From Avena insularis (lineage: Eukaryota; Streptophyta; Magnoliopsida; Poales; Poaceae), in the NCBI GenBank assembly GCA_023614405.1, contig CM042688.1, positions 381,225,331 through 381,289,330 on the forward strand: a stretch of DNA of 64,000 bases, read 5' to 3'. The notes under the pieces are model-generated. The model worked only from the letters and a program-made list of their open reading frames with translations. It had not been told where the DNA came from and ran no database searches. Each line of letters opens with the position of its first letter. Position 1 is the stretch's first letter. Made by a program: the position numbers and the translations under genes. This document shows positions 24,095 through 35,410 of the stretch, piece after piece.

Positions 24095-24904
24095 TCACGC
24101 GTCAGTCGGGTCATATGGTAGCCTCTTGCTGAGTAGATATGTGATGTAGGGTTGTGTCCAAGATGGCTCGATCATCATGACACCCATTGGTCCATCGAGT
24201 CCTATATCAAGCTCTAGGTCGTCGAGTGCCATTGGCTTATTGGGTGGCATTGCCCCTGAAGCCTTGGGCTTGATAAAGTGCTCACAGATATGCTCGAGGA
24301 ATACCCCAGGTGGTAAGGGGGTGCAAGTGGAGCCAATATTGGCGAGTAGATCCGCCTCTTCATTGCTTTCGTGGCCCACGTGTCATAGGTAACAGCCGTT
24401 GAAGTCTCCTTCGAGTGTGTCGTAGAGGTCGTGGTAGGCGATCACGTTGTCACTCATTGCGTCACACTCGTGCATCGTTCGGTTGACCACCAGTTTGGTG
24501 TTGCCGTAGATGATGAGCCTTTTGGCGCTGCAGGATTTCGCCATCCGCATCCCATGGATTAGGGCCTTGTACTCAGCTTCATTATTGGAGACGGTGAACT
24601 GCATTCGCAGAATGTATTTCATCTTGTCTCCTTGGGGCGATGTCAGTATGACACCTGCACTAGCTATGTCCTTTCGCTTGGACCCATCGAAGTGCATTGT
24701 CCAAACATAGGACATATCTGGCTTGTCGGGGAGCTGGTTCTCCATCAAGTGCACGAGAATGTTCGGGAGAACTTGCGACTTGATCGCATCGCGCTTCTTG
24801 TATGTGATGTCTCGTGGCGACAACTCGATTCCCCAGAGCGCGACTCCTCCGGTGGCATCGGGATTATTGAGTATATGCTCGAGCGGGGCGTTGTTTACCA
24901 CCAC
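24095..24904 (-). pseudogene. Second (Tat-specific) RNase H domain
   Basis: Plant Tat elements carry an extra RNase H between the ordinary one and integrase. Here MHFDGSKRKDIASAGVIL supplies the first Asp, NNEAEYKAL the Glu and HESNEEADLLA the last Asp. The usual third acidic position falls in IYGNTKLVVN, where Asn stands in place of Asp, so the enzyme is probably inactive. A TGA at about 24381 interrupts the otherwise continuous frame before the last motif. The domain lies in the same frame as the upstream RT/RNase H. Confidence 0.8.
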
Positions 24905-25519
24905 GATTGGGTGCTCCTGGAAGTAGTGGCGCAGTTACCTGGCTGTCATGAAGACGTTGTAGGCCAGCTTCTGGTAGTGCGGGTACAGCTGCTTTGTTGG
25001 CGTGAGCACCTCGCTGAGGTAGTATATTGGGCGCTGGACCCCGTGGACCTTATTTTCTTCGGCTCGTTCTACCACGAGCACCGTGCTAACCACCTTATTG
25101 GTGGCAAAGATGTAGAGCAGCAGTGGTTCCTTTTCGCGAGGCATCACCAGTATTGGCAAGGTGGACAGTAGACGCTTGAGGTCTTTGAATGCTTCTTGCG
25201 CTTCGTCTATCCACTCGAACTCATCAGCTTTATGGAGAAATTGGTAGAAGGGCAGTGCCTTTTCGCCCATTCGACTGATGAATCGACTGAGCCCCGTGAT
25301 TCATGCAGCCAGCTGCTGGACGGCTTTTACGTTCTTCAGCTTCTCCATGGCCAGTATGGCCTTTATTTTCTTCGGGTTTGCTTTGATCCCTCTCCCAGAG
25401 ATGAGATACCCATGTAACTACCCATATGGCACGCCGAATGCGCATTTGTCCGGATTGAGCTTGATCCAGTAGCAGTCGAGGTTGGCAAAGGCCTCGTGGA
25501 GATTGTTGATTAAGGAGGC
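24905..25519 (-). pseudogene. RT connection and first RNase H domain
   Basis: It continues the RT frame. The thumb/connection region has in-frame stops (near 25425 and 25305). Then comes FYQFLHKADEFEWIDEAQEAF, the conserved approach to RNase H, and LLYIFATNKVVSTVLVVE, where the catalytic Asp of canonical RNase H is not visible. That loss fits the known degeneration of the first RNase H in Tat elements. A stop after VFMTAR (24935) separates it from the next domain, which is in the same frame. Confidence 0.75.
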
Positions 25520-26076
25520 TTAATCTTTGGTTTTGATGACGATATCGTCAACGTAAACTTGGATATTGCGACCAAGTTGGTTCTTGAGGCAAGCCTGCAT
25601 GCACCGCTGATAGGTGGCTCCTGCGTTTTTTAGCCCGAAGGCCATCGTGTTGTAGCAAAACACGCCAAAGGGTGTTGTAAACGATGTTTTCTCCTGGTCT
25701 TCCTCCTTCATTCGAATCTGATTGTAGCCTAAGTAGGCATCAAGGAAGCAGAGGCGCTCACATGTCGCGGTGGAGTCGGTGATTTGGTCGATTCGTGGCA
25801 ACGATAAGTGATCCTTTGGGCAGTGCTTATTCAAGGAGGTTAAGTCCACGCACATCCGCATGATATCTGTGTTTTTTTAGGCACAAGCACTATGTTAGCG
25901 AGCCAGGTGCTTTCCTTGATCTCGCATATGAATTTTTCATCGAGGAGTCTATTGATCTCCATTCCGACTGCCTTTGCTCTTGGTTCAGAGAGTCGTCGAA
26001 TTGTCTGCATGACTAGCCTTGCGTCTGGATTTACATTGAGTGAGTGCTCGGCGAATTCCCTGGGAACCCCTGGCAT
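25520..26076 (-). pseudogene. Tat reverse transcriptase (fingers and palm)
   Basis: It copies element RNA into cDNA. The N-terminal part (26076-25880) carries REFAEHSLNVNPDARLVMQ and NIVLVPKK. The palm (25861-25520) has SLPRIDQITD, FLDAYLGYNQI, TPFGVFCYNTMAFGLKNAGAT and the catalytic YVDDIVIK, all intact. The two parts are in different frames. The break lies in a homopolymer (plus-strand T-run 25872-25878), consistent with a 1-nt slip. Several stops follow downstream. Confidence 0.88.
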
Positions 26077-26325
26077 GTCCGCTAGACACCAGGCAAAGAT
26101 TTCCTAGTGCTCAGGGAGGAATTCGACGAGCGTGAGTTCCTATGCGGAACTCAAGTTTTTGGCGATGAGGGTCATCTTGGTCGGGTCCGTTGGGTGGACC
26201 TGGACTTTCTTCATGTGCACCGATGAGTCGAAGGATAGGTCGGGCGATCTTGGCCTGCATGGGGGAGGCAGACTGTTGTCTGTTGACTCCTTCAGTCTTG
26301 TGAGTTCCTCCTGCATGCCAAAGGA

Positions 26326-26700
26326 CTAGGATATTCTGTTGAATTCCCTATCGCAGCTGTCGGACCTCTCGAAGCTTCCATTTATTGTGATGACGCTGTT
26401 TGGACTTGCCATTTTCATGAACCTAGTGAACACGACACGCCCAAGGATGCAGTTGTATTGAGAGGGCCAGTCGACGACTTCAAAGTCGATGCGCTCTCGG
26501 CAAAAGTTTAGCGGCGTGCCGAAGATGACGTCGAGGTTGATTTTGCCTAGGGGATATACGCCCTTCCCTGGGACAATGCCGTGGAACGTCGTGTCTAAAA
26601 CTTCCAGACAAGTCAGAGGGATCCTCATCGCACGCATGCTACTTGCGAACATGAGGTTGATGCCGCTCCCGCTGTCCATGAAGATGCGACTCATATCGAA
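26326..26700 (-). pseudogene. Tat aspartic protease region
   Basis: It processes the gag-pol polyprotein. FMDSGSGINLMFASSM holds the active-site D-S-G, and YNCILGRVVF the second conserved I-L-G motif, about 70 residues later as usual. The open frame ends at 26326. The connection to RT (26325-26077) has no long frame. Confidence 0.8.
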
Positions 26701-26759
26701 GCCCCCGATCTGTGCCTCGAGTACGAGGGGACAGCGGCCTAGATGAGGAACTTGGCGCG

Positions 26760-29190
26760 GATGGTCGCGCTTGTCGAAGGTGATGCAAGAGTCGCTTCCA
26801 CTAAGGTACTCAGGGGTGGAGGGTGGAGAGTTTATCGCTAGATTGGCTTGGCGAGTGATGGCCTTCTGTACTCAATTTGAGGGACGCCCTTTTTGGACAT
26901 GTTGCCCACGGCTCGTGGGTATGGCTCGCTTCCATGATGCTGGACTGGTGCAGCCGCGGATGGTGGTGGTCCGGGTGGTGGTGGAGGACCTCCACGTGCC
27001 ACAGCGCCTGGGGCAACTCCATAGCCCCTGTTGATCACGTCGCAATTCATCCGAGCCAAGCCCTCATGGAGTTTGAGGAGGTGGCTAGATTTCTTCTTGA
27101 TGCCGTGCTTGTCGATGTAGAAGTGCATGTTGCATGGTCCGGACAGTTTGTCCTCAATGGATGTTGCGGGTGCTTCTTCGCGAGTGCGGTGCTGCCACAC
27201 CTGTGTGGTTTTTCTGCTGTCGCGGTATCCACCGCTACGATATCCGATGTTGCGGTTGTCGTCGCGTTTTCAGCGTAGATGGCTGCGACCATATTGACTT
27301 CGTCGCAGTCATCCTAGAGGCGCACTCGATGCTTGCCTTGGCGGTCGCGTCTGCGCCCGAGGTCGTCGTCATTGTCGAAGTAGGTGCGGTTTTTCACCGA
27401 GTCTTCTCCGTCCACCCACTGATTCGCGATTTCCATTAGGTGGTCGATCGTTTTGGGCTTCGAGCATCCCAACTCCTCCCTGATCTCTGTGCGGCGAATG
27501 TCGCTGTTGAACGCCTTGATTGCTCGGTCCTCGAAGATGTTTTCTGCGGAGTTCTTGATGATGGACCACCTCTGGATGTACAAGCGCAGCGACTCTCCGG
27601 ACATTTGCTGGCATCTTCTCAGTTCTTTGGTTGGTGTGGGCCTTTTGTAAGTGCCCTTGAAGTTGTGCACAAAGCTATAGACCAGCTCTTCCCAGCTGCG
27701 GATGGATCCGCGCGGGAGGTTGTGGCGCCCTGCAGCTGTAGCTGCAGGCATTGCATGGTCGTGCTTCGACTTCCGCCAAGTAGCCTGACAGAGGAGATGT
27801 GGTCCTCCAGCCAGATTTTCGGGTCCTACAGGCCATCAAATTTTGGGTTCTCCGACGGGAGTTTGAACCCTTTAGGCATTCGCTTCTGCCTGATGGCCCT
27901 GCTGAAGCATCTAGCACCGCAGAGCTCCATCTCGTCTTCTTTTGAGTCGGTCGAACGAGCGCACCTTGCCTTCATCTTGACGACTTTCCGATGCGTGATG
28001 TCATCACACGCGTCATAGTCACGGTCATGCCGCCATGAGCAACGCCATTGTGACAGATCATGATTTTCTTCACTTGAGGAGTACGAGTAGTAGTACTTAT
28101 CCAGAGCCTTGCTTTTATTTTACTCTGGTGTTGGTTCTTTGTCGAGGGAGGCCTCGATTAGCCCCAAGCCCGCGATCGTAGATCGGTGCATGGCATCTCG
28201 AGGGTCTCCAGCCGGTGGCTGGTTGTTAAGGAGGTACATTGTGGCCACTGTCACCGTAGCTTGCGGTGTCTTTGGGAGGACGCTGCATGTTGACTATCAT
28301 AGAGCCGAGTCGAGGACTTTCGTGACTTCTATGTGTTCTTGCTCGTTCAGGTGGGCCAGTCGAGATCATCTCTTGTTGGCTATGTACTCGTTGCCTTTGG
28401 ACGAGGAACCTCCGTGGGAGGAGAGCCCAGCTCGTCGAATGCTCAACTCGTCCACCGCCTTTTTGCGTGCTTCGAGTTGCGTGATCACCTACTACTGGCG
28501 CTTGAATTCCTCCTTTATCAACCAATGGTAGCCCATCAGCATGTCCCGCAGTGTGTTGGGGGGTAGAGGATTGCCCCATAGAGCTTTGCGACAACAGGCC
28601 TACTCGTTGTCGTTGAGCTTGATCAGCATGAGCTTGCCGGTATTTTCATCGTCGTGAGGTGCGGTTCTCCTCCCGTACCATTGTTGACGGTGTTGTTGCC
28701 CCTGTTGGTGGGGCCTCCGTTTGCGCCTGGTATGCCACCGTCGGGTATACCGCCGTTGGGTGATCCGGTGCCAGCGTTTTCGCGATTAATGCCGGTATCG
28801 CCTGCGTTGATGACGGTGCACATGAAGTGTGTTAGGGAATCTGTTGCTCCCACAACATTCAGATCCGGAGCCATAGGCTCCATCTTCTATGGCTAGGTCA
28901 CCCAGATGGGATTCGCGACTGTTGTCGCTGTCCGTTTTCCTAGCTGTTACTAAGGTGTTGAGCTCGCTGAGGGTGCCGATTGGTGCCGGGAACCACGATG
29001 CTGGAGCAATTCTGAGTGTCGTTGGCTGGTCAGGCATGCGAAGCGTGCCCAGTTGGCCAACCGGGAAGCGGAAGCTCCCAATCACCAGGCTGATTCCATC
29101 GCCCACGAACTCGAAAGCTAGGCGAGTGGCCGGCATGTGGACGGTGAAGTCGAACACGCCGAAGACCTGGCGAATCTCCGCAGTTGCAGA
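26760..29190 (-). pseudogene. Tat gag (degraded)
   Basis: This is the structural protein of the virus-like particle. An N-terminal part starts near 29190 (frame with SATAEIRQVFGVFDFTVHM..). The core gag domain appears as KGFKLPSENPKFDG..DPKIWLEDH (about 27880-27810) and continues as SWEELVYSFVHNFKGTYKRP..LRLYIQRWSIIKNSAENI (27751-27314). A C-terminal part (27200-26838) contains GPCNMHFYIDKHGIKK and a proline-rich run. Multiple frame changes and stops break it. I cannot place a single start codon. Confidence 0.75.
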
Positions 29191-29243
29191 GTTGTAGATC
29201 ACGGTTGACGGGGCCGAAGAAGCCGCGACATCAGCACTCCCAA

Positions 29244-29261
29244 TTCCCACAGACGGCGCCA
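29244..29261 (-). other. Primer-binding site of the Tat element
   Basis: On the minus strand TGGCGCCGTCTGTGGGAA begins two bases after the 5' LTR. TGGCGCC is the usual complement of a tRNA 3' end. The lineage is often reported to use tRNA-Arg, but I could not check the tRNA identity. Confidence 0.75.
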
Positions 29262-29263
29262 AT

Positions 29264-29750
29264 TGATGAGGGTTCAACCCGTCAATGCCCATTGTTATGG
29301 ACTTGGGTTTTGGAGAAGGAGGGAGCGCTGGAGGCATCAATCGGCTAGCAAACAAGCACATAGGGACACAAGTTTTACCCAGGTTCACGCCTCGTAGAGG
29401 TCCCTACTCCTACTTGTCTTCTCTTGGAATTAAGAAAGGAATCGAAGATTACAAGGGTGCACAAATGCAATCTGGCCAGAGTTGTGGAAACTAGGGTTGT
29501 GATTGTCCTCCTCGCTGCCTCCTCCTAGCCTTTATATAGATAGGCTAGGTCTCGGGTAGCAGGTCGAGTCGGTTACAGATTAGGGTCCACCCTTTGAACT
29601 TTCTATCTTAAGCTTCTTCTTGTCTCGCAAGCATTCGAAGAGTCTGTGGGTCACCCGAATTCTGCATTGGGCCTTGGTAACGCCGTGGGCTTCTTCCGTA
29701 TCTGGACCGTACATGCGAAGCTCGAGTACCTATAGGGTATACCCATGTCA
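29264..29750 (-). repeat. 5' LTR of the Tat element
   Basis: It is a 487-bp direct repeat of 1493-1979. On the minus strand it begins TGACATGGGTATACC and ends CTCATCA. A TATA-like CTATATAAAGG (minus strand, plus-strand positions about 29530-29541) is the likely element promoter. GTACC (29751-29755) follows. Confidence 0.93.
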
Positions 29751-29755
29751 GTACC

Positions 29756-32410
29756 TCTAAGAGATTTTCCGTAAAACTTTCAAAGCAACCTACACAGTTT
29801 ACTTGTAGTAGTTCAAATAATACCTATTATATTTTTTCCTCTTTGCCTATTATAATTTTATATAGTGATGATATGCCATATGTCTATTATTTGAGTGTCA
29901 CGTGTAGGGCATGTGCAGTTTACTAGTACTTGTAGTTTCAAATTTTACCTAATTTTGATAAATCGACATAAAGTCATTCTAATGGGCAGAGTTAGCTGCG
30001 AAGTTTGAAAACTCATAAAACATGGGAATCATTGGTACAACATGTTGGTCCAATATATATGTATGTAAACTTGGCTTGTGGCATTCAGATCAAATATTCT
30101 TAGGACTTTTCTTTAGGAAAAAGAACAACCTCGCTCGTATTCTTTGCTCGGAAATTGTAGAATTGAATGTTCTTTCTTGATAGTTGGAAACTCACACCGA
30201 CGACACTGTTTACTACAAGAAGATGCACCGATGATCTATATTAAAATACATTTAATTCAAGAGAAAGTCTTAGCAAGAAGTTGAACCTATCGTCGAAACT
30301 CTTGCTGCTTTCTGGTATATTAATTTTGAACCCTCAATGGGTACGTCCAAAAGCTTTTTCGTAAATCTATCAAAGCAAAACCTACAATTTACTTGTAGTT
30401 TCAAATTGGACCTAATTCCGAGATATCGATATAAAGTTATTCAAATGTGCGAGGTTAGCTATAGGAAGCTTCAAAACCCATAAAACATGGGAATCGCAAG
30501 TACAACATGTTGTCGATCCACTATATATATATGTCAACTTGGCTTGTGGCATCGACATCCAATATTCTTTGGACTTTTATTTATGGAAAAGAACAACTAA
30601 CCTCATTCGTTTTCACTCAAAAAACGTAGAATTCAATGTTCTTTCCTGGTAGTTGGACACTCACACCCACGACACTGCTTACTACTAGAAAATGCACCCA
30701 TCTACATCTGAAATGACATTTAATTCAAGAGCTATCTATCGCGCTTACTTTAGCTCAAGTTTGACCTAATTAATTTCGTTAAATTGTCAAAAATCTTAGC
30801 AGGAAGTTGAAGCTATCATCAAAACTCTTGTTGTTTTTAGATATATTAATTGTGACCCCTTGATGGGTACCTCCAAATTAAATGCTTTTTTGTAGAAGTT
30901 ATAAAGCAAAACCTACAATTTACTTCTAGTTTCAAATTTGACCTAATTTTGATAAATCGACTTAAAGTCATTAAAATGGGCAGAGTTAGCTAGGAAGTTT
31001 TAAAGATCATAAGACATGGGAATCGCAAGTACAACATGTTGTCGAGCGACTATATATGTCTGTCAACTTGGCTTGTGGCATCCACAACCAATATTCTTTG
31101 GACTTATCTTTACGGAAAATAACAACTAGTAGCCTCGCTCGTCTTCACTCGAAAAATGTAGAATTGAATGTTCTTTCCTAATAGTTGGAAACTCACACTA
31201 ACGGCATTGTTTACTACAACAAGGTGCATCGATCTACCTCTGAATATACATTTAATTCAAGAGAAATCTATCGTGCTTACTTGTAGCTCAAGTTTGACCT
31301 AATTTCGTTAAATTGTCAAGATGCAAAATCTTAGGAAGAAGTTGAACATATCGTGAAAACTCTCGGTGTTTTATGATATATTAATTGTGACTCCTCGATG
31401 GGTACCTCCAAAAACTTTTTCATAAAACTTTCAAAGCAACCTACATTTTACTTGTAGTTTCAAATTTGACCTAATTGCAGAGTTAGTTAGGAAGCTTGAA
31501 AACTCACAAATAAAACATGGGAATTGTTGGTACAACATGTTGGTCCACTATATATGTCCGTAAACATGGCTTCTAGCATTCAGATCCAATATTATTCTTC
31601 GGCCATTTCTTTACGGAAAAGAACAACCTCGCATGCCATCACTCGAAAAATTGAGAATAATTGAATCTTCTTTCCTGATATAGTTCGAAAATCACACCGT
31701 ACCGACGACACTGTTTACTACAAGAAATTGCACCCATCTACCTCTCTGAAAAGTCATATATTTCAAAAGCAATCTATCATGCTTACTTGTAGCTCAACTT
31801 TGACCCAATTTCGTTAAATAGTGTCATACAATTCAAAATCTTAGCAAGAAGTCAGACCTGTTGTCAAAAATTTCGGTTGTTTCTCATATATTGATTGTGA
31901 CACCCCTCCTGATCAGTACGGTTCCTCCAAAAGATTTTTTGTAAAACATTTAGAGCATCCTACAATTTAGTTATAGTTCAAGTTTGACCTAATTTCGATA
32001 AATCGACATGTAGTCATTCAAGTAGGCAGAGTTAATTAGCTCGGGAGTTTGAAAACTCAAAAAACATATGGGAATTGTAAGTAACACAAGTTAGTCCACT
32101 TAATATGTCTAGAAGCTTGGCTTAGGCATTAAGATCCATATTCTGCTTCAAGATTTCTTTACGGAAAAGAACCATCTCATCATCACTCGGAAAACTGAGA
32201 ATTTTATTTCTTGATAGTCGGAAACTCACACTGACGACATTGTTTACTACAAGAATATGCACCCATCTACCTCCGAAAATACATTTAATTAAAGATCAAT
32301 CTATCACGCTTACTTGTAGCTAAGTTTGACCTAATTTCATTAATCGACAAGAAGTCACTAAAGTGTGTGAAGTTAGCTAAGAAGCTTGAAAAATCCTAGT
32401 GCTAAAAACT
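29756..32410 (+). repeat. ~525-bp tandem repeat array, about five units
   Basis: The unit landmark (T/C)GATGGGTAC(C/G)TCCAAA recurs at about 30339, 30864, 31399 and, degenerate, 31912 (spacings ~525, 535 and 513). Each unit also contains CAAATTTGACCTAATTT, a GGGAATCG(C/T)..GTACAACATGTTG phrase, CTTGGCTT(G)TGGCAT, a GGAAAAGAACAAC phrase, ACTCACAC..ACGAC(A)..TGTTTACTAC and ACATTTAATTCAAGAG. No coding potential. The array continues leftward across the Tat insertion into 1150-1492. Confidence 0.82.
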
Positions 32411-32947
32411 TGGGTATTACGTATAAGAAACTGTGGTCCAGTTTGTTTGATAATTGGGGCGGTTGCATTTTCTTTTAACCGTGGTAGGTCTCGTAGGAGC
32501 GAGGTGCTTGAGAGTTAACACAGTCGGTGGAAGTACAAGTTAAATCAAGGATCTCATAAAAATGAAAATTGCACCCAACTCCATGCATTTAGCACAAGGA
32601 CCCTGAAACTGAGCAATGAAGTGTGTGTTTTGAGGTTTGCGCATACTAGCATTCATCGTGCTAAAGACTATAAGTATAATCTTTGTAGATGCTAAGAATG
32701 GAAAAGAAGATCGAACGGTTAGCAATGTTTGGATTGTCGGTCTTGATCCAATGGTCAATGTTCGAAGTTATCTGTACACTATACAGTGGTATGGTATGGT
32801 ATTGTAAGAAATAAAACAAGATAAAGATAAGATAAGAAGTACTGCAAATGGCCGATCTTTTGAGTAACCTTCCCTCCCGATGATTGGGAACAAGTGAAAA
32901 TTTCGAAAACCAGAAAAGTTTGATTTTTTTTGCTGCCAAGGACTAGA
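32411..32947. other. Single-copy-looking DNA, nothing recognised
   Basis: It lies between the tandem repeat and the chromovirus. Short minus-strand frames (32540-32939) encode hydrophobic, low-complexity peptides that resemble no family I know. I treat them as chance. Confidence 0.4.
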
Positions 32948-34208
32948 GTGGTTGCAACATCCCAAAACTCTAATCCAAGTGATCAAGATCCAATCCACCC
33001 AATTTAGGGTTAACAAAACTTTTTCTATTTAAAAATCTTTAAGCATTCATATGTGTATGCATTTAAAATAGGTGTTGTTTGAAATGCCATGTTTGAGTGA
33101 TCTATTGAATGTAAAATGATTCTAAGGTGAATTAAACTTCATCTAGATCATTCCCAAACAAATCCCAACAAAAAATAAATCAAAAAGAATTAATTAAGCC
33201 AATGGTCACTTTTGCCATTTTAATCACATAGCCTACTTTGGCTATTCCTAGGACTCAAATCTTAACAGAAACAATTGTTGTTCTTTGCACCCCTTGATAG
33301 TACAAGTAGTGATGTGCCAAGACCCACTCTGTATCATCCCCAAAACTTTCAAACACTAAATTTAAATGACATTTGAAAATTGAATGTAGTTCATATGCAT
33401 AGATCACACTTATTCAAAAACCACTCAAATGAACTCCATTTTTAAATCCCAAGCAAACCTAGATGCTCAAGCATAAGATGAATCACTCCACCAAACATCT
33501 CCCAAAAATTCAAATATTTTCTTCATGCGGCCATTGTGTCAAACACCTGGCAGGCAGATAAAAAGTGGCCTAACTATTACTGTTACTATTTAAGCCCTTG
33601 TCCCCCTCTTAGTCCTCTCTGCACTCCCCTGTCCCCCTAGCATATAACCAAGCCTAGACTAGCACCCCCCTTCCCCGCAGCGCCAGTGCAGCGCCTCCCA
33701 AATGAGGTCACCACCTGCCGAATGCGGGCAGCACGCCAGAGACCGAGCCGCGCAATTCCAGCATGCCCACTAGCTCCGCCCAACCCTACCGCCACCCATG
33801 GTCCACCCCTCGATCAACCCCAGCCCCTGGACCACCTCAGCACCGCTCCGCCCTTTCTCTCTATGAGCAAGACAGAGTGGGCCAGAGCGCGATCACCGCC
33901 AGCACACAGCAGACCGTGCCTTGACACCATATCGCGCATGCTGCTCCGCCTCGACCCCAGCAACCCACCAGACACGACCGTGCACTACCGCGTGACCCAC
34001 TGTCGCCATGATCACCGTCGAGCACCGCCTGTGTCCCCCAGAGCGCGTGAAGCCCCCGGCAGTTAGGAACCGCCCTAGCCTCGCCATTGCGCCATAGCTG
34101 ACCGCCAGCAGACCACCCACCATTCACCTACCTCGCCATGCCGGTAGCCCCCCTGTTTCGCCGTCACCGACGAGCCATGCCCATGCCTCTCGGTCTCACT
34201 GTCGAGCG

Positions 34209-34216
34209 TATATAAG
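34209..34216 (+). promoter_or_regulatory. TATA box of the chromovirus 5' LTR
   Basis: TATATAAG is followed by a pyrimidine-rich stretch (CTCCCCCACACCATCTC), a plausible start region near 34240. Equivalent sites: TATAAAA at 39858-39864 in the nested 5' LTR, and weakened CAATAAAAG (about 49144) and CAATATAAG (about 53097) in the two 3' LTRs. Confidence 0.65.
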
Positions 34217-35354
34217 CATGCCTCCCCCACACCATCTCTTCACACCATTCCACTCTCCTCTTTCCACTGACCATTTCCCCTCTCTCGCCGGAGCCGCCGT
34301 TCGCCGGAATTGCACCGGAGGAAGCTGGTGCAGAGGAGGAGACGCTGCCATCAATTTCGTCCACTGTAGCCCCTGCCGCGACTTTGCATGACCTCCCTGT
34401 CACCGTCCAGTTCGATTGCCCGCCTCGCCACTCTAGCTGGAGCCCTGGTAAGTGCCCAGTAGACCCGCACCGGTTGTTTAGGGTTCGGTCTGCCGGCGAT
34501 GAGTCCGTCGTCGACGACGACTGTGGACTATTGATCTATATTTTAATCGTAGCGCCCAGATCGTCCCGTACCACTTCGTGTTTAAAGAGTCACTAACATA
34601 CGGGACCCCCCTGTCAGCAGCCCTCTGTGCCACAGAGCACCACTAGGCTGGCCAATTCAGTTTCCCACCTAAGCCCGTAGATTCAAAAATAGGTTTTGCT
34701 ATTTTAATTCAAACATAGTTCTGTCCCTTAGTTTAAAAATCAATTCAAGAGGATTTACTGAACCAAATTGAGTGATTCTATTTTTTAGAAATCCATTGAA
34801 AAGATCTATCCAAGCCCGTTGGATTTAATTCATTTCGAGTTAGAGATCTCTCCTAGTCAAAATAACAAGACAGGAGCATTTGCACATTAAAACATTTTCC
34901 TAAAATCAACCATAATAGCTTTGAGTTGATTCCAACTCTCAAAAATCACATTTAACCATACCTATCTGATTATGTAATAATATTAAGGTTTACATGCAGT
35001 GAGTTTGGACTAGTACCAAAATAATGCTATATAGGCATTTCTAGTCACTTTAAATCATTAATTATTTAACTTAAACTTATGAAAATGTGATCCAACCCTT
35101 AAATCACATTCCCATATGTTAGAATATGTGTTGATGACATGTGTCCACATGATCCCATATTTCAAATGGACAATATTAAATCTTAGTTAATTTCAATGAG
35201 TAGAAGTTACTTTTCTCAAATAAAAAGAATGAGGCTAGTTAATTCAACCTTGTGATGCTTGTGAAGATATTAGATCATAAAATGGATGCCTTAGTGTGCT
35301 ATGTAGACTAGTTAAGTATTGTTTGGTGATTGTGTATTCCGTATGTATTTATAG

Positions 35355-35410
35355 ACGATAGTACCGACCAAGCTTTCGAGGAGGAGGAGTTCTACCAAGA
35401 GGAGGAGTAA
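35355..35410 (+). other. Acidic exon-like stretch conserved in the LTRs
   Basis: After an acceptor-like TATTTATAG, an open stretch reads DSTDQAFEEEEFYQEEE and then TAA. Homologous stretches after the same acceptor begin at 41020, 50284 and 54221. The purine-rich GAGGAGGAG core resembles an exonic splicing enhancer. It may be a small leader exon between the donor at 34448 and the acceptor before the first ORF (37077). No transcript evidence is available. Confidence 0.35.

Larger units (their letters stand above)
1493..29750 (-). mobile_element. Tat-lineage Gypsy LTR retrotransposon with nested insertions
   Basis: The two 487-bp LTRs (1493-1979 and 29264-29750) are in direct orientation. They are flanked by the target duplication GTACC at 1488-1492 and 29751-29755. 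On the minus strand the order is LTR, primer site, gag, protease, RT, RNase H, second RNase H, integrase, spacer, antisense gene block, polypurine tract, LTR. RT-RNase H-integrase order makes it Gypsy. The second RNase H and an antisense ORF between integrase and 3' LTR are hallmarks of the plant Tat group (Retand/Ogre relatives). In Triticeae it resembles Fatima-type families, but I am unsure of the name. Removing the inserts at 6420-10911 and 11242-22493 leaves about 12.5 kb. All coding parts have nonsense codons or frameshifts, so it is defective. Confidence 0.93.

Noticed and set aside
28109..28896. Plus-strand frames across the Tat gag region
   Set aside because: They are opposite-strand shadows of the GC-rich gag coding sequence, as are other plus-strand frames over 23741-27439.
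33686..34403. Pro/Arg-rich frames in the chromovirus LTR leader, also 39256-40258, 48604-49363 and 52573-53262
   Set aside because: They fall at the same place in each LTR but in different frames and with different ends. They reflect CpG-rich leader composition rather than a conserved protein.
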